This document shows, piece by piece, positions 1 to 11,921 of a stretch of 64,000 bases of DNA. The first letter of the stretch is position 1; every line of letters starts with the position of its first letter. Below the pieces are notes generated by a model. The model had not been told where the DNA came from. It was given only the letters and a program-made list of their open reading frames with translations, and did not search any database. Both the position numbers and the translations under genes were made by a program. This DNA is from Solanum dulcamara (lineage: Eukaryota > Streptophyta > Magnoliopsida > Solanales > Solanaceae), in the NCBI RefSeq assembly GCF_947179165.1, contig NC_077238.1, forward strand, positions 70,477,257 through 70,541,256, in the 5' to 3' direction.

Positions 1-827
1 TCCAAGAGCCCTTTTAAACCACATTCCACAACGGGCCTCGAGATTAGATCGGAAGCCTCAAAAAGTGAACAAAGGGTCGTTCTAGACCAAAATGACATTT
101 TGAAACTAACTGCACTGTCAAAATTTTCATTCGAGCTTGTTTTCCAAGAATGTTGACCAAAGTCAACCATAGGCTAACTTTCAAAGTCAAAAGTACCAAA
201 TGGCCCCAAACTCGTATCGGTTGCCTCGATAGTCATTCCAAAAGTGCTACTAGCCTAATTTGGTCATTCCAAAGCTGATGGAACCATAAGAATTTGAATT
301 CGACATTTCGTTGACCCAAAACTCAAAAAGTCGCAACTAAACCAACTTAGGCCTTCAAAATACCAAAACGGACTCGGGACCTCTAAAAATTCAACCAACA
401 CTTCTTCTAGATCAAAAACCATATCCTGAATCCAACGGAGTCCTCGAAATTCCATTCCGAGTATCAAAAATCCAAAAGTTGACCAAAGTCAAATTTTGGA
501 TAAAAATTCCTCAAATTCTCAACTCAAGGTCTCAAATCTTCGTTACAACTCCAAAACTGATTCCGTAAAGTCTCCTAACCCAATTTTGACATTTTGGAGC
601 TGCTGGAATTGACGGAATTCCATTCTGAGATCTGTAGCTCTGATTAACCCAAATACCACTTTTTAATACTTAAAACTTATGAAAATTAAAATTTCCAAGG
701 ACAACTTTATATAGGATTCTCTAAAAATTAACACCTGGTAACATCAGAAACGACTCGGGGCATCTAAAGGATGGGGTAAAATGGTCATTTTAGAAAAATT
801 CCAAAAATGACATTCATGGTCATTACA
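1..827 (-). repeat. 3' LTR of element A, partial
   Basis: This stretch matches the right-hand ~830 bp of the LTRs ending at 6538, 13168 and 22050, including the terminal CATTACA that reads TGTAATG as the LTR start on the minus strand. The window begins inside it. The ORFs seen here recur in the other LTR copies and do not encode a recognisable protein. Confidence 0.85.
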
Positions 828-863
828 ACATCCACTACTAAAAGAACTTTCTTCCGTGAAAGT
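828..863 (-). other. Element A pre-LTR region: polypurine-tract position and degenerate hairpin
   Basis: On the minus strand the last bases before the 3' LTR read AGTAGTGGATGT, the position of the plus-strand primer. Just upstream (846-863) lies an imperfect hairpin, ACTTTCACGGAAGAAAGT, a mutated form of the perfect one in element B (6557-6574). The A reading frame runs through the hairpin and ends with TAG at 838-840. Confidence 0.55.
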
Positions 864-3062
864 AAGGACAAGAGTATACCTGGAGGGTCAAATAAGCTGG
901 GGACTGCTCCCGCATCTCCTGCTCGGTCTCCCATGTAGGCTCCTCAATCGGATGATGGCGCCACTTGACCTTAATCACAGGGATGGACTTAGAACAAAGC
1001 TGGCGAACATCTCTGGCTAGAATAGCAATTGGCTCCTCAACGAAAGCCAAGCGATCATCCAACTCAACAGAGTCATACTGAAGCATGTGAGACTCATCTG
1101 AAATGTACCAGCGCAGCATAGAAACATGAAAAACAGGGTGTATAGCTGAAAATGTTGGTGGTAAAGCCAACTCATAAGTAACCCCTCCAACTCTCCTCAG
1201 AATCTCAAACGGCCTGATATACCTAGGGCTAAGCTTACCCCGCCTACCAAATCTAATCACGCCCTTCAAGGGTGACACCCGCAAAAACACCTAATCTCCT
1301 ACCTCGAAGCGCAAGGGTCGACGCCTGCGATAAGCATAACTCTGGTGCCTACTATGAGTTGTCCTTAACCTATCCCGAATAACCCAAACTCTGGCTATGA
1401 CATCCTGAAGTAAATCGGTACTGTGCGGCCTAGGCTCTGAAGACTCAAACCAACCAACCGGAGTGCGACAATGCCTACCATATAAGGCTTCAAATGGGGC
1501 CATCTGAATACTAGAGTGGTAGCTATTATTGTACGCAAACTCTGCCAAAGCTAAGTACTACTCCCAATGACCCTTGAACTCTAATACACAAGCTCGCAGC
1601 ATATCCTCCAGAACCTGAATAGTACGCTCTGACTGGCCATCGGTCTATGGATGAAATATCGTACTAAGATCAACCCGGGTGCCCAACTCTCTCTGAAAGG
1701 CCCTCTAGAAACTGGAAGTAAATTGAGATATCCTATCTAATATAATGATATCAGTACCCCGTGCAGACACACCACCTCCTGAATATAGATTTGAGCTGGA
1801 CGATCTACGGTAAAAGTGGATCGTACTGGCAAGAAATGTGCTGACTTGGTCAATCGATCAACGATGAACTAAATACCATCATTACCTTTAGATGTTTGAG
1901 GCAATCCCATCACGAAGTCCATGGTAATCCATTCCCATTTCCACTCGAGAATAGGTAATCTCTAAAAGACTCCACCAGACCGCTGATGCTCGGCCTTAAC
2001 CTGCTGGCAACTTAAACAATGGGATATATACTCAGCTATATCTCTCTTTATACCACACCACCAGTAATGCTGTCTCAAATCTTGATACATCTTCGCGGTG
2101 CCTGGATGGATAGAATATCAAGAATCATGGGCCTCGTGAAGGATTAACTGAATGAAATCACCAACTTTGGGAACACAAAGGCGACCATCGGACCGTAGTA
2201 TGCTATCTGAATCTAGAAAAGCCTGTCCACCCTCGCCTCGCAATACTAACTCTAAAAGCTCTACCAATGCTCCATCCTCAAACTGCTAGCCACGAATCTG
2301 GTCCAGTAGAGATGATCGAGCTCCACAAAAGTCAAAATCGGTTCGGAATCTAAGATTTCTAACCTGACCATCCGATTAGCCAACTACTGGATATCCAAGG
2401 CTAGGGGTTACTCTGCAGCAGACAAGTAAGCTAACCTACCTATACTCCCTATCTTTCGGCTCAAGGCGTCCGCTACTACATTCGCCCTGCCCGAGTGGTA
2501 GAGGATAGAGATGTTATAATCGGCTAGTAGCTCAATCCAACGTCGTTGTCTAGAATTAAGATCCTTATGACTCATAATGTATTATAAGCTGTGGTGATCT
2601 ATATATATCTCGCAATGGACTTCATATAAGTAGTTCCTCCATATCTTGAGCGTGAAAACTACTGCTGCCAGCTCCAGGTCATGGGTGGGGTAGTTGCGCT
2701 CATGCACTCTCAAATGTCTGGAAGCATAAGCAATAACTCACCCATGCTGCATCAGGACACACCCAAGACCTACACCAGAAGAGTCATAATATACCGAAAA
2801 GATATCTCCCTCATCTGGTAAAGTCAGAATAGGAGCGGTGGTAAGCAACACCTTAAGCTTTCAAAAGCTCAACTCACACTCCTCGGACCACACAAAGGGA
2901 ATATCCTGATGGGTCAAATGGGTCAATAAGTCTGCAATGGTAGAGAAACCCTCAATGAATCGTCTATAATACCCAACAAATCCAACGAAACTCTGAATCT
3001 CCATAACAGATGTGGGCCTAGCCCAACCATGAATAGCCTCAATCTTTATCGGATTTACTCTG
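838..3062 (-). pseudogene. pol: Element A pol, 3' half: RT thumb, RNase H, integrase, chromodomain-like tail
   Basis: From high to low coordinates, the minus strand encodes the RT connection region, RNase H (about 2850-2450), the integrase zinc-binding and catalytic core (about 2130-1560) and the integrase C-terminus with a GPF-type segment near 1200. A chromodomain-like tail ([20 protein letters not shown]) lies near 905-975. The longest open pieces are 838-1290 and 1291-1548; they are separated by a stop at 1291 and many more stops follow upstream. The upper end is the insertion point of element B: the reading breaks at 3062 and continues at 13169. It is homologous to B pol (6622-9697) but more decayed. 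Confidence 0.85.
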
Positions 3063-3831
3063 TGTCACGACCTCAATCAACCCAGAATGTTCATGTAATG
3101 GGTTTGAGGTCAGATACTAAATAAGAGTATCGAATTATAAAAGTAAACAGAATGAATAAGCAGAAGTAAACCAAAAAATATTGTAAACTACTAAAGATCC
3201 CTCCCAGAACCTAGAAGTCACAAGTACAGAGCTGCTACAAAATAAAATACGAGTACAAGTCTCAAAAGTGGACTAAAAATATATATAACAACTGGCTAGT
3301 CTCAAAAGGCAAAAAATGGGCCATCCATGCTAAAGGAGGCATGAATGATCCAAAAATGCCAAGTACTCACCCTAGTCACCGAAGTTGACTGTAATAGACT
3401 CGATTTATCCACGGCGATAGATGGTGCTCGTTCCTGCATCATGAAAGTAGATACAGAGTGTAGTATGAGTACCAAGACAACAGGTACCCAGTAGGCATCA
3501 TCGTCCGACTGAGCAGAAAAGGTAAAAATAATATAAAATAGGAGAATAGCCTAAATGGGAGTCAACATAAGCATCAAAAGGGAAAAGAGTACTACCTATG
3601 AGAACTACAGTTAACTATACCCCACTGAGCCCCCATAAGCCCAGCCGGGACACTCATGCGTAAGTTAAATAAAAAACCGGACGAACCCTCATAAGCCCGC
3701 CGAGTACACAGAATAGCTACAACTACCAAGGCTAAAAACCAAGAATCTAATATGTTAGGAGCCAAAGTACTATATCATTTCCAAATCCAGAATCTCTAAG
3801 AGTCAATCGATCTACTGGTTACTTAGGCGTC

Positions 3832-4102
3832 GAGGCCGGGACTGGGACCCAGATGCTCATCCGAATGTTCAAAGTGGCCAAGGCCGAGATTGGGTACCCG
3901 GATGCTTGCCATAATACATAAGTGGGGTCGAGGCCGGAACAGGGTACCCGGATGCTCGTCCTAATACATCGGTATGATCGAGGCCGAGACTGGGTACCCG
4001 GATGCTCATCATACTAGCAAGTCGGTAGAGGCCGGGTCTGAGTATCCGGATTCTCTCGATAATTCAGAATGGAGGCCGGGACTTGATACCCGGATGCTCA
4101 TA
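3832..4102. repeat. LTR minisatellite with GGGTACCCGG core (B 3' LTR)
   Basis: About six degenerate copies with a period near 45-50 bp. Each contains GAGGCCGGGACTGGGTACCC-like text followed by GGATGCTC. The core GGGTACCC is a perfect palindrome with a KpnI site. The same array is present in the other two long LTR copies of this family. Confidence 0.85.
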
Positions 4103-5283
4103 GATAATTTATCCCATGATGCCAAACATTCTACTCCCAAACTAGAATACAACAGTACCAAAAAAATCTTTTCTCAAATGAGTCAACCGATATGCCGCCA
4201 AAGATGGAATCGGAACCAAAGTCAATGATCATGAAATCTAATATTGCCGATGCATCACAAAAGTCGCGATTGTATCGATTTATGGATGAAGATATTTTTA
4301 AGAGCAAGGGTAATGCCTAACTAAGGCCAAACTACCAGACACTAGCCCGCTACACCATTCTACAAGGATCTAAGTCCAACGGAGCGATGTCGGGACATCT
4401 AAAGCAAGTTTACATCTTATACTAAGGCCAACATAACCCACAGTATCAACAACTTGTTCATTCAACTCTCCTTATAATACTAACAAATAATGACAAGATA
4501 CACATGCTTCTAAATATCCGAAAAACCGTTAATAAGCCTAAAGCATAATTTCTAACACCTAAGATATACAATCAAACTACCCAACCCAAATTCCAACTAT
4601 TTCAATATGTTTTCACACATTCCAGCTCAATCTAAAGAAAGGTAAAACCATAGCCTACCTGTAGGCTAAACACGCGGGCTTCAAATCACTATGCCAGAGC
4701 TTTTTTCTTCCGAACTACCTTGGAATGTTTCCAAGCTGTCAAAAATAGAACCACAACATATGGTCGTTTAGACACTAATTTCATAATTTTTGGAGATGGA
4801 CCAATTTTGGAGTCTAAAATGGAAAATGTGGGACCCACATATGAAATTCTGGATTTGACCCCCAAAATAGGTTCTAAACGTCATCCCAAGCTCACAAATT
4901 AGATTTACAACATAATTCAGAGTGGGAAATTACGCAAGACGATCAAATAATCAATTCCCATATTTTCAAACTAAGAAAACAAACAAAGCAGCCTCTTTAA
5001 ACGTCGATTTCTCAAAGAAAAAATCTGTCAACCAAAAAAAATTACACCATGATGTTCTTTGCGAAAAAACCCACAATTTAGCCTTAAAATCACTCAAAAC
5101 GGAGTTATATTGACCAAGATACACTCTTCCAAAATTTCACAAAATTTCATTCCAAAAAAGACTAAATCAGTAACTAAAAATGCATTTTTACCTCAAATAA
5201 AGCTTCTCCTCACATTTCTGAGATTACCACGAGATTCCTCACTAAATTCTCTTGAATTTAACCCTTGAATCACCAAAATTGGG

Positions 5284-5292
5284 TTTATATAG
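5284..5292 (-). promoter_or_regulatory. Candidate TATA box in B 3' LTR
   Basis: The minus strand reads GACCTATATAAACCC. The same box is conserved at 11913-11921 and 20785-20792 in the sister LTRs. It is the best core-promoter candidate for the family and lies about 1.25 kb from the LTR start. Confidence 0.5.
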
Positions 5293-6538
5293 GTCAAGAA
5301 ACAATTACTCAAAGTTCTTCAAAAACTCAATCCAAAAATGGACGCAGCTGCAATTAAAATCATGATTTTTACCTGAATCAAATACTCCCAATCAGTTTTC
5401 AATCTCTCCAATGCGTTCTTCACAAAAAATTTCACAAGTTTGCCTTTTGAATCGCCCAATTTGGAGCCCTAATGCTCAAGTTATGGGGTTTTAAAGTTGG
5501 AGGAAATATCCCCAAAACAAGGGCTGCTGCTGCTGTCTTTTTGCAGATTTTGGAAAATTCCAAAATCTCCGACAGGGTGCTCGGGATTCGTTCGGAATCC
5601 GATAAAAATAAACCCGATATGCTACCCCACTAAATTCGACATTCCAGACTCAATGGAGAATTTAGAATTCCCATACGAGATCATTTTAATAAAAAGTGGG
5701 TCCCAGATCCAAGAGCCCTTTTAAGCCATATTCCACAACGGGCCTCGATATTAGTCTGAAAATCTTGAAAAGCGAACAAAGGGTCGTTATAGACCAAAAT
5801 CAACATTCCAAAACTAACCGCGCTGTCAGAATTTTCATTCGAGCGCGTTTTCCAAGAATGTTGACCAAAGTCAACAATAGGCTAACTTTAAAGTCAAAAG
5901 CGTCAAATGACCCCAAACTCATATCGATTGCCTCGGTAGTCATTCCGACAGCGCTACCAGCCTAATTTGGTCATTCTTGAGCTGATGGAACCATTAGAAT
6001 TTGAATTCGAGATCTTGTTGACCCAAAACTTGAAAAGTCGCAACTAAACCAATTAAGGCCTTCAAAATACCAAAACGGACTCGGGACCTCTAAAAATTCA
6101 ATCAACACTTTTTCTAGACCAAAATCAATCTCCCGAATCCAACAGAGTCATCAGAATTCCATTCCGAGCATCGGAACTACAAAAGTTGACCAAAGTCAAA
6201 CCTTGGCTTAAAATTCCTCAATTTCTCAACTCAAGGCCTCAAAACTTCGTTACAACTTCAAAACTGATTCCGTAAAGTCTCCTAAGCCAATTTTGATGTT
6301 TTGGAGCTGCTGGAATCAAAGGAATCCCGTTCCAAGACCCGTAGCTCCGATTGACCCCAAATACCACTTTTTAATAATTAAATCTTATGAAACTCAATAT
6401 TTCCAAGGACTTAACTTTTCATGGGATTTTCTAAAAATCAACATTCGGTAACAATCAGAAATGACTCGGGGCATCTAAAGGGAGGGGCAAAATGGTCATT
6501 TCACAAAAAATCCAAAAATAACCTTGAGACTTATTACA

Positions 6539-6574
6539 ATATCCACTACTAAAAGAACTTTCGTCCGCGAAAGT
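6539..6574 (-). other. Element B polypurine-tract position and perfect hairpin
   Basis: On the minus strand the primer region AGTAGTGGATAT directly precedes TGTAATAAG, the LTR start. A perfect 7 bp stem with a 4-base loop, ACTTTCG-CGGA-CGAAAGT, occupies 6557-6574. Its core TTCGCGGACGAA matches the hairpin core of D, E and F (TTCGAGGACGAA), which belong to a different LTR family. Confidence 0.6.
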
Positions 6575-6621
6575 AGGGACAAGAGTATACCTGGATGGCC
6601 AAATAAGCGGGGGAACTGCTC

Positions 6622-7314
6622 CTACATCTCTTGCTCAGTCTCCCATGTAGCCTCCTCAATCGCACGATGGCTCCACTGGACCTTAATCACAGGGATAAAC
6701 TTAGAACGAAGCTGGCGAACATCTCTAGCTAGAATAGCAACTGTCTCCTCAACAAAAGTCAGGCGATCATCCAACTCAATAGAGTCATACTGAAGCACGT
6801 GATACTCAACTAGAATGTACCGGCGCAGTATAGAAACATGAAAAATAGGGTGTATAGCTGAAAATGCTGGTGGCAAAGCCAACTCATAAGCAACCTCTCC
6901 AACTCTCCTCAGAATCTCAAATGGCCCGATATACCTGGGGCTAAGCTTACCCCTCCTACCGAATCTCATCACACCCTTCAAGGGTGACACCCGCAAGAAC
7001 ACCTGATCTCCTACCTCAAAGCACAAGGGTCGATGCCTGTGATCAGCATAACTTTGGTGCCTACTCTGAGCTGTCCTTAACCTATCCTGAATAACCCAAA
7101 CTCTGGCTATGACATCCTGAAGTAAATCAGTACTGTGCGGCCTAGGCTCTGAAGACTCATACCAACCAACCGGAGTACGACAATGCTTACCATATAAGGA
7201 TTCAAACGGGGCAATCTGAATACTAGAGTGGTAGGTGTTGTTGTACACAGACTCTACCAAAGCTAAGTACTGCTCCCAATGACCCTTGAACTCCAATACA
7301 TAAGCTCGCAGCAT
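6622..7314 (-). pseudogene. pol: Element B integrase C-terminal half with chromodomain-like tail
   Basis: A 230-codon open stretch. It begins in the last part of the integrase core (MLRAYVLEFKGHWEQYLALV) and runs through a YHSSIQIAPFESLYGKHCRTP segment and a GPF module ([18 protein letters not shown]). It ends in a chromodomain-like [20 protein letters not shown]. Integrase inserts the cDNA; the tail is thought to guide chromoviruses to heterochromatin. A TAG follows the tail, about 12 codons before the related A frame starts its final FHGRKFF end, so B probably lost its last residues. The upstream integrase core (7315-7935) is broken by stops. Confidence 0.85.
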
Positions 7315-7935
7315 ATCCTCCAGAACCTGAATAGTGCGCTTTGACTGACCGTCGGTCTATGGATGAAATATCGTACTATGATCAACCCGGGTGCCCAACT
7401 CTCTTTGAAAGACCCTTCAGAAACTAGAAGTAAATTGAGATACCCTATCTGATATGATGGATATCCGTATCCCGTGCAGACGGACCCCCTCCTGAATATA
7501 GATTCGAGCTAGATGATCTGCAGTAAAAATGGACCGTACAGGCAAGAAATGCGCTGACTTGGTCAATCAATGAACGATGACCCAAATACCATCATTACCT
7601 CTGGATAATCGAGGCGATCCCATCATGAAATCCATGGTAATCCATTCCCATTTCTAATCGGGAATGGGTAATCTCTGAAAGACTCCACCAGGTCGTTGAT
7701 GCTCGGCCTTAACCTTCTAGCAACTTAAATAATGGGATACATACTCAGCTATATCTCTCTTCATACCACACCACCAGTAATGTTATCTTAAATCTCGATA
7801 CATCTTTGCGGTGCCTGGATGGATAGAATATCTAGACTCGTGGGCCTCATGAAGGATCAACTTAATGAAGTCTCCAACTTTGGGAACACAAAGGCAACCA
7901 TCAAACTGCAGTATGCCATCTGAATCTATGGAAGC
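7315..7935 (-). pseudogene. pol: Element B integrase N-terminal and core region, decayed
   Basis: The minus-strand text is homologous to the integrase zinc-binding and catalytic region of A (about 1560-2200), D and F. No frame stays open, so it reads as a relic with several stops. It continues the reading between the RNase H piece (7936-8427) and the C-terminal piece (6622-7314). Confidence 0.75.
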
Positions 7936-8427
7936 CTAGCCACCCTCACCTCGCAATACTAACTCTCGAAGCTCTACCAATGCTCCATCCTCAAACTGCC
8001 GGCCTTGAATTTGATCCAATAAAGATGATCGATCTCCCACAAAAGAAAAAATCAGTCCAAAATCTGAGATTTCCAACCTGACCATCCGATTAGCCAAATA
8101 CTGGATATCCAAGGCTAGGAGTCGCTTCGCAGCAAACAAGTAAGCTAAACTACCTATACTCCCATTTTTCCAGCTCAAGGCATCCGCTACTACATTCGCC
8201 TTGCCCGAGTGGTAGAGGATAGAGAGGTCATAATCGGCCAGTAGCTCAATCCAATGCTGCTGTCTAGTATTAAGATCCTTCTGACTCATAATGTATTGTA
8301 AGCTGCGGTGATCTGTATATATCTCACAATGGACTTCGTATAAGTAGTGCCTCCACATCTTGAGTGCAAAAACTACCACCGCCAGTTCCAAGTCATGGGT
8401 GGGGTAGTTGTGCTTGTGCACTCTCAA
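7936..8427 (-). pseudogene. pol: Element B RNase H domain
   Basis: A 163-codon open stretch with the Ty3/Gypsy RNase H signature: [19 protein letters not shown], then [17 protein letters not shown], then [14 protein letters not shown]. These supply the later acidic residues (E, D, D). The first catalytic Asp lies upstream beyond a break near 8428-8530. RNase H degrades the RNA of the RNA/DNA hybrid during reverse transcription. Confidence 0.85.
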
Positions 8428-9223
8428 CTGTCTGGAAGCATAAGCAATAACTCAGCAACGCTGCATCAGTACACACCCAAGCCCTACACCAGAAGCGTTA
8501 CAATATACTGAAAAGTTCTCTCCCTCAACTAGAAGAGTCAGAATGGGAGCGGTGGTAAGCAACTTCTTAAGCTTTCGAAAGCTCAACTCACACTTCTCGT
8601 ACCATACAAAGGGACATCTTGGCGGGTCAAATGGGTCAATGGGGCAGCAATGGTAGAGAAACCCTTAATGAATCGTCTATAATACCCAGCCAATCAAATG
8701 AAACTCCAAATCTCTGTAATAGATGTGGGCCTAGCCCAACCACGAATATCCTCAATCCTTGACGGATCCACTCTGATACCCTCTCTGGACACCACATGTC
8801 CCAGAAATTCCACTGACTCCAACCAAAACTCACATTTTGAGAATTTAGCATAAAGTTGCTGATCTCTCAAAATCTGGAGCACAACCCTCAAGTGCTTCTC
8901 GTGCTTATCCCCACTCCGCGAGTATACCAGTATGTCATTCATGAATACAATCATGAAGGAGTCAAGATAAGATCTGAATACCCAGGTCATAAGGTCCATA
9001 AAAGCTACAGAAGCATTGGTTAGCCCAAAAAACATCACAAAAAACTCATAGTGGCCATAGCGAGTCCAAAAACAGTCTTAGGAATGTCGGCTGCTCTAAT
9101 CCGCAACTAATGGTAGCCAGACCTCAAGTCAATCTTAGAAAACACGATCGCACCCTAAAGCTGATCGAATAGATCATCAATACGAGGCATGGGGTAACTG
9201 TTTTTCACTGTCACCTTGTTCAG
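8428..9223 (-). pseudogene. pol: Element B reverse transcriptase, main part
   Basis: The open part 8694-9038 carries [19 protein letters not shown] and a catalytic-motif segment [13 protein letters not shown]. Ty3/Gypsy RTs normally have (F/Y)xDD here; the first Asp reads Asn, so the active site is lost. It continues with [20 protein letters not shown]. Frames break near 9040-9220 and 8430-8690. Confidence 0.83.
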
Positions 9224-9710
9224 CTACCTGTAATTAACACACATCCGCATAGTCCCATTCTTCTTCTTAATAAATAAGATGGGCGCACCCCATGGCGACA
9301 TACTAGGGCGAATAAATCCCTTACCTAGAAGATCCTCAAGCTGCACGCTGAGCTCCTTAAGCTCTGCAAGGGCCATACGATAAGGTGGTATAGAAATAGG
9401 CTTAGTTCCCGACTCTAAATCTATGGCAAAGTCAATATCTCTCTCTAGGGGTAGACCAAGTAGGTCAGTAGGAAAGACATTAGTATACTCCCTAACCACA
9501 GGAACTGAATCAATAGTAGGGGCCTCGGTAGACACATCATGGACATATGCTAAGTACGCCAAACACCCAGACACAACTAGCCATCGGGCCCGCATAAAGG
9601 ATATGATCCCAGTCGGTGAGCGACTATAAACACCCTGCCACAAGATCGGGGGAATACCAGGCATGGCTAATGTAACGGTCTTGGCATAACAGTCCAAAAC
9701 CGCATGATGA
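9224..9710 (-). pseudogene. pol: Element B protease end and RT N-terminus
   Basis: An open stretch of about 157 codons from [16 protein letters not shown], which follows the protease domain, through [19 protein letters not shown]. It ends at the start of [18 protein letters not shown]. At 9711 the sequence jumps into gag. Compared with element A (16560 and 17003), about 440 bp containing the protease active site are missing, with GAGG at both breakpoints. Confidence 0.8.
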
Positions 9711-9940
9711 GGGAGGTGGTGCTACTACCAACAGTCTAGCCCGGTCGGGACACTCCCTAGCCCAATGCTCCAGTGAGCCATAAACGAAAAATCTTGAAGC
9801 TGAGCGACCCGTGATAACTCATTCACTGTAGGAAGAAAGCGAACTTGATCTTCTCGAGCTCTGCCCTGTGGTGGAACCCCCCAAATGGGGATGACTACCC
9901 TCAACTGCTGGTAGGGCAGCCTGAATTAGCCGGCTAGACT
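9711..9940 (-). pseudogene. gag: Element B gag remnant
   Basis: The stretch matches the zinc-knuckle and following region of A gag (about 17005-17240), with text equivalent to SLEHWARKCPSR. It is only ~230 bp long and bounded by two deletions. At about 9940 it is fused to the interior of the 5' LTR, removing the rest of gag, the primer site and the LTR end. Confidence 0.75.
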
Positions 9941-10449
9941 GACCATCCATGCTGAAGGAGATAGGAATGATCCAAAAATGCCAAGTACTCACCCTAGTCT
10001 CTGAAGTTGACTGCAATAGGCTCGATTTATTAATGATGATAGTTGGTGCTCGGTCCTGCATCACAAAAGTAGATGCAGAGTGTAGTATGAGTACCAAGAT
10101 AATAGGTACCTAGTAGGCATCATAAGCCTACTGAGCAGAAAAGGTAAAAACAATATAAAATAGGAGAATAGCCTAAATAGGAGTCAACATAAGCATCAAA
10201 AGGGGAAAGAGTACTACCTATGAGAACTACAGCTAACTATACCCCACTGGGCCCCCATAAGCCCAGCCAGGACACTCGTGCGTAAGTTAAATAAAAACTC
10301 AAACGAACTCCTATAAGCACGCCGAGTACACAGAATAGCTACAACTTCCAAGGTTAGGAAACAAGAATCTGCGATGTTAGGAGCCGAAGTACTATATCAT
10401 TTCCAAATCCAGAATCTCTAAGAGTCAATCGATCTAGTGGTGACTTAGG

Positions 10450-10727
10450 GGTCGACTCCGGGATTGGGACCCAGATGCTCACCCGAATGTTAAAAGTGGC
10501 CAAGGACGAGACTGGGTACCCGGATGCTTGCCATAATATATAAGTGCGGTCGAGGTCAGGACTGGGTACCCATATGCTAGCTGTAATACATCGGTATGAT
10601 CAAGGCCAAGACTAGGTACCCGGATGCTCGTTATACTAGCAAGTCGGTAAAGGCCGGGGCTGAGTACCCGGATGCTCCCTGATAATTCAAAAAGAAGGCC
10701 GGGACTTGATACCCGGATGCTCACAGA
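10450..10727. repeat. LTR minisatellite with GGGTACCCGG core (B 5' LTR)
   Basis: A second copy of the array seen at 3832-4102, with about six degenerate units. Several units keep the GGTACCCGGATGCTC text. Confidence 0.82.
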
Positions 10728-11912
10728 TAATTTATCCTATGATGCCGAACATTCTACTCCCCAACTAGAATACAATAGTACCAAAAAAATGTTTTCCTAA
10801 ATGAGTCAACTAATATGCCGCCAAAGCTGGAATCAAAGCCAAAGTCAATGATCATGAAATCTAATATTGCCAACGCATCACAAAAGTCACGATTGTATCA
10901 ATTTATGGATGAAGATATTTTTAAGAGTAAGGGTAACTCCTAACTAAGGCCAAACTATCAGGCACTAGCCCGCTACACCATTCTACAAGGATCTAAGTCC
11001 ATTAGAACGACATCGGGACATCTAAATCAAGTTTACATCCTATGCTAAGGCCAACATACCCCACAGTATCAACAACATGCTCATTCAACTCTCCTTATAA
11101 TACTAACAAATAACGACAAGATACACATGCTTCTAAATATCCAAAAACTTGATAATAAGCCTAAAGCATGATTTCTAACACCTAAGATATACAATCAAAC
11201 TACCCAACCCCAATTCCAACTATTTCAATATGCTTTCACACATTCCAGCTCAATCTAAAGAAAGGTAAAACCCTAGCCTACTTGTAGGCTAAACACGCGG
11301 GCTCCAAATCACTATGCCGGAGCTTTTTCCTTCCGAACTACCATGGAATGTTTCCAAGTTGTCAAAAATAGAACCACAATGTCAATACGCTCGTTTAGAC
11401 ACTAATTTTATAATTTTTGGAGACGGATGAATTTTGGAGTCTAAAATAGAAAATGTGGGATCCATTTATGAAATTCTGGATTTGACCCCCAAAATAGGTT
11501 CTAAACGTCAACCCAAGCTCACAAATCAGATTTATAACATAATTCAGGGTGAGAAATTACGCAAGACGATCAAACAATCAATTCGCATATTTTCAAACTA
11601 AGAAAACAAACAAAGCAGCCTCTTTAAACGTCGATTTCTCAAAGAAAAACATCTGTCAACCAAAAAAAATTACACCATGATGTTCTTTGCGAAAAAACCC
11701 ACAATTTAGCCTTAAAATCACTCAAAACGGAGTTATATTGACCAAGATACACTCTTCCAAAATTTCACAAAATTTCATTCCAAAAAAGACTAAATCAGTA
11801 ACTAAAAATGCATTTTTACCTCAAATGAAGCTTCTCCTCACATTTCTGATATTACCACAAGATTCCTCATGAAATTCTCTTGAATTGAGACCCTTGAATC
11901 ACCAAAATCGGG

Positions 11913-11921
11913 TTTATATAG
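11913..11921 (-). promoter_or_regulatory. Candidate TATA box in B 5' LTR
   Basis: The minus strand reads GACCTATATAAACC, identical in core and relative position to the boxes in the sister LTRs. This is the copy that would have driven element B. Confidence 0.5.

Larger units (their letters stand above)
3063..6538 (-). repeat. 3' LTR of element B (complete)
   Basis: The boundaries are TGTCACGACC at the left and TTACA at the right, so the minus-strand LTR starts TGTAA and ends with CA, as LTRs do. The length is about 3.48 kb. It aligns along its length with 18501-22050 and, from about 3325 on, with 9941-13168. It holds a minisatellite (3832-4102) and a TATA-like box (5284-5292). Small ORFs inside, such as 5059-5268, are repeated at 11687-11872 and are not genes. 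Confidence 0.87.

Noticed and set aside
5059..5268. Open frame of 69 codons on the plus strand
   Set aside because: It lies in the B 3' LTR antisense to the element and recurs with changes and a new stop at 11687-11872. It is a repeat-borne ORF with no recognisable motif.
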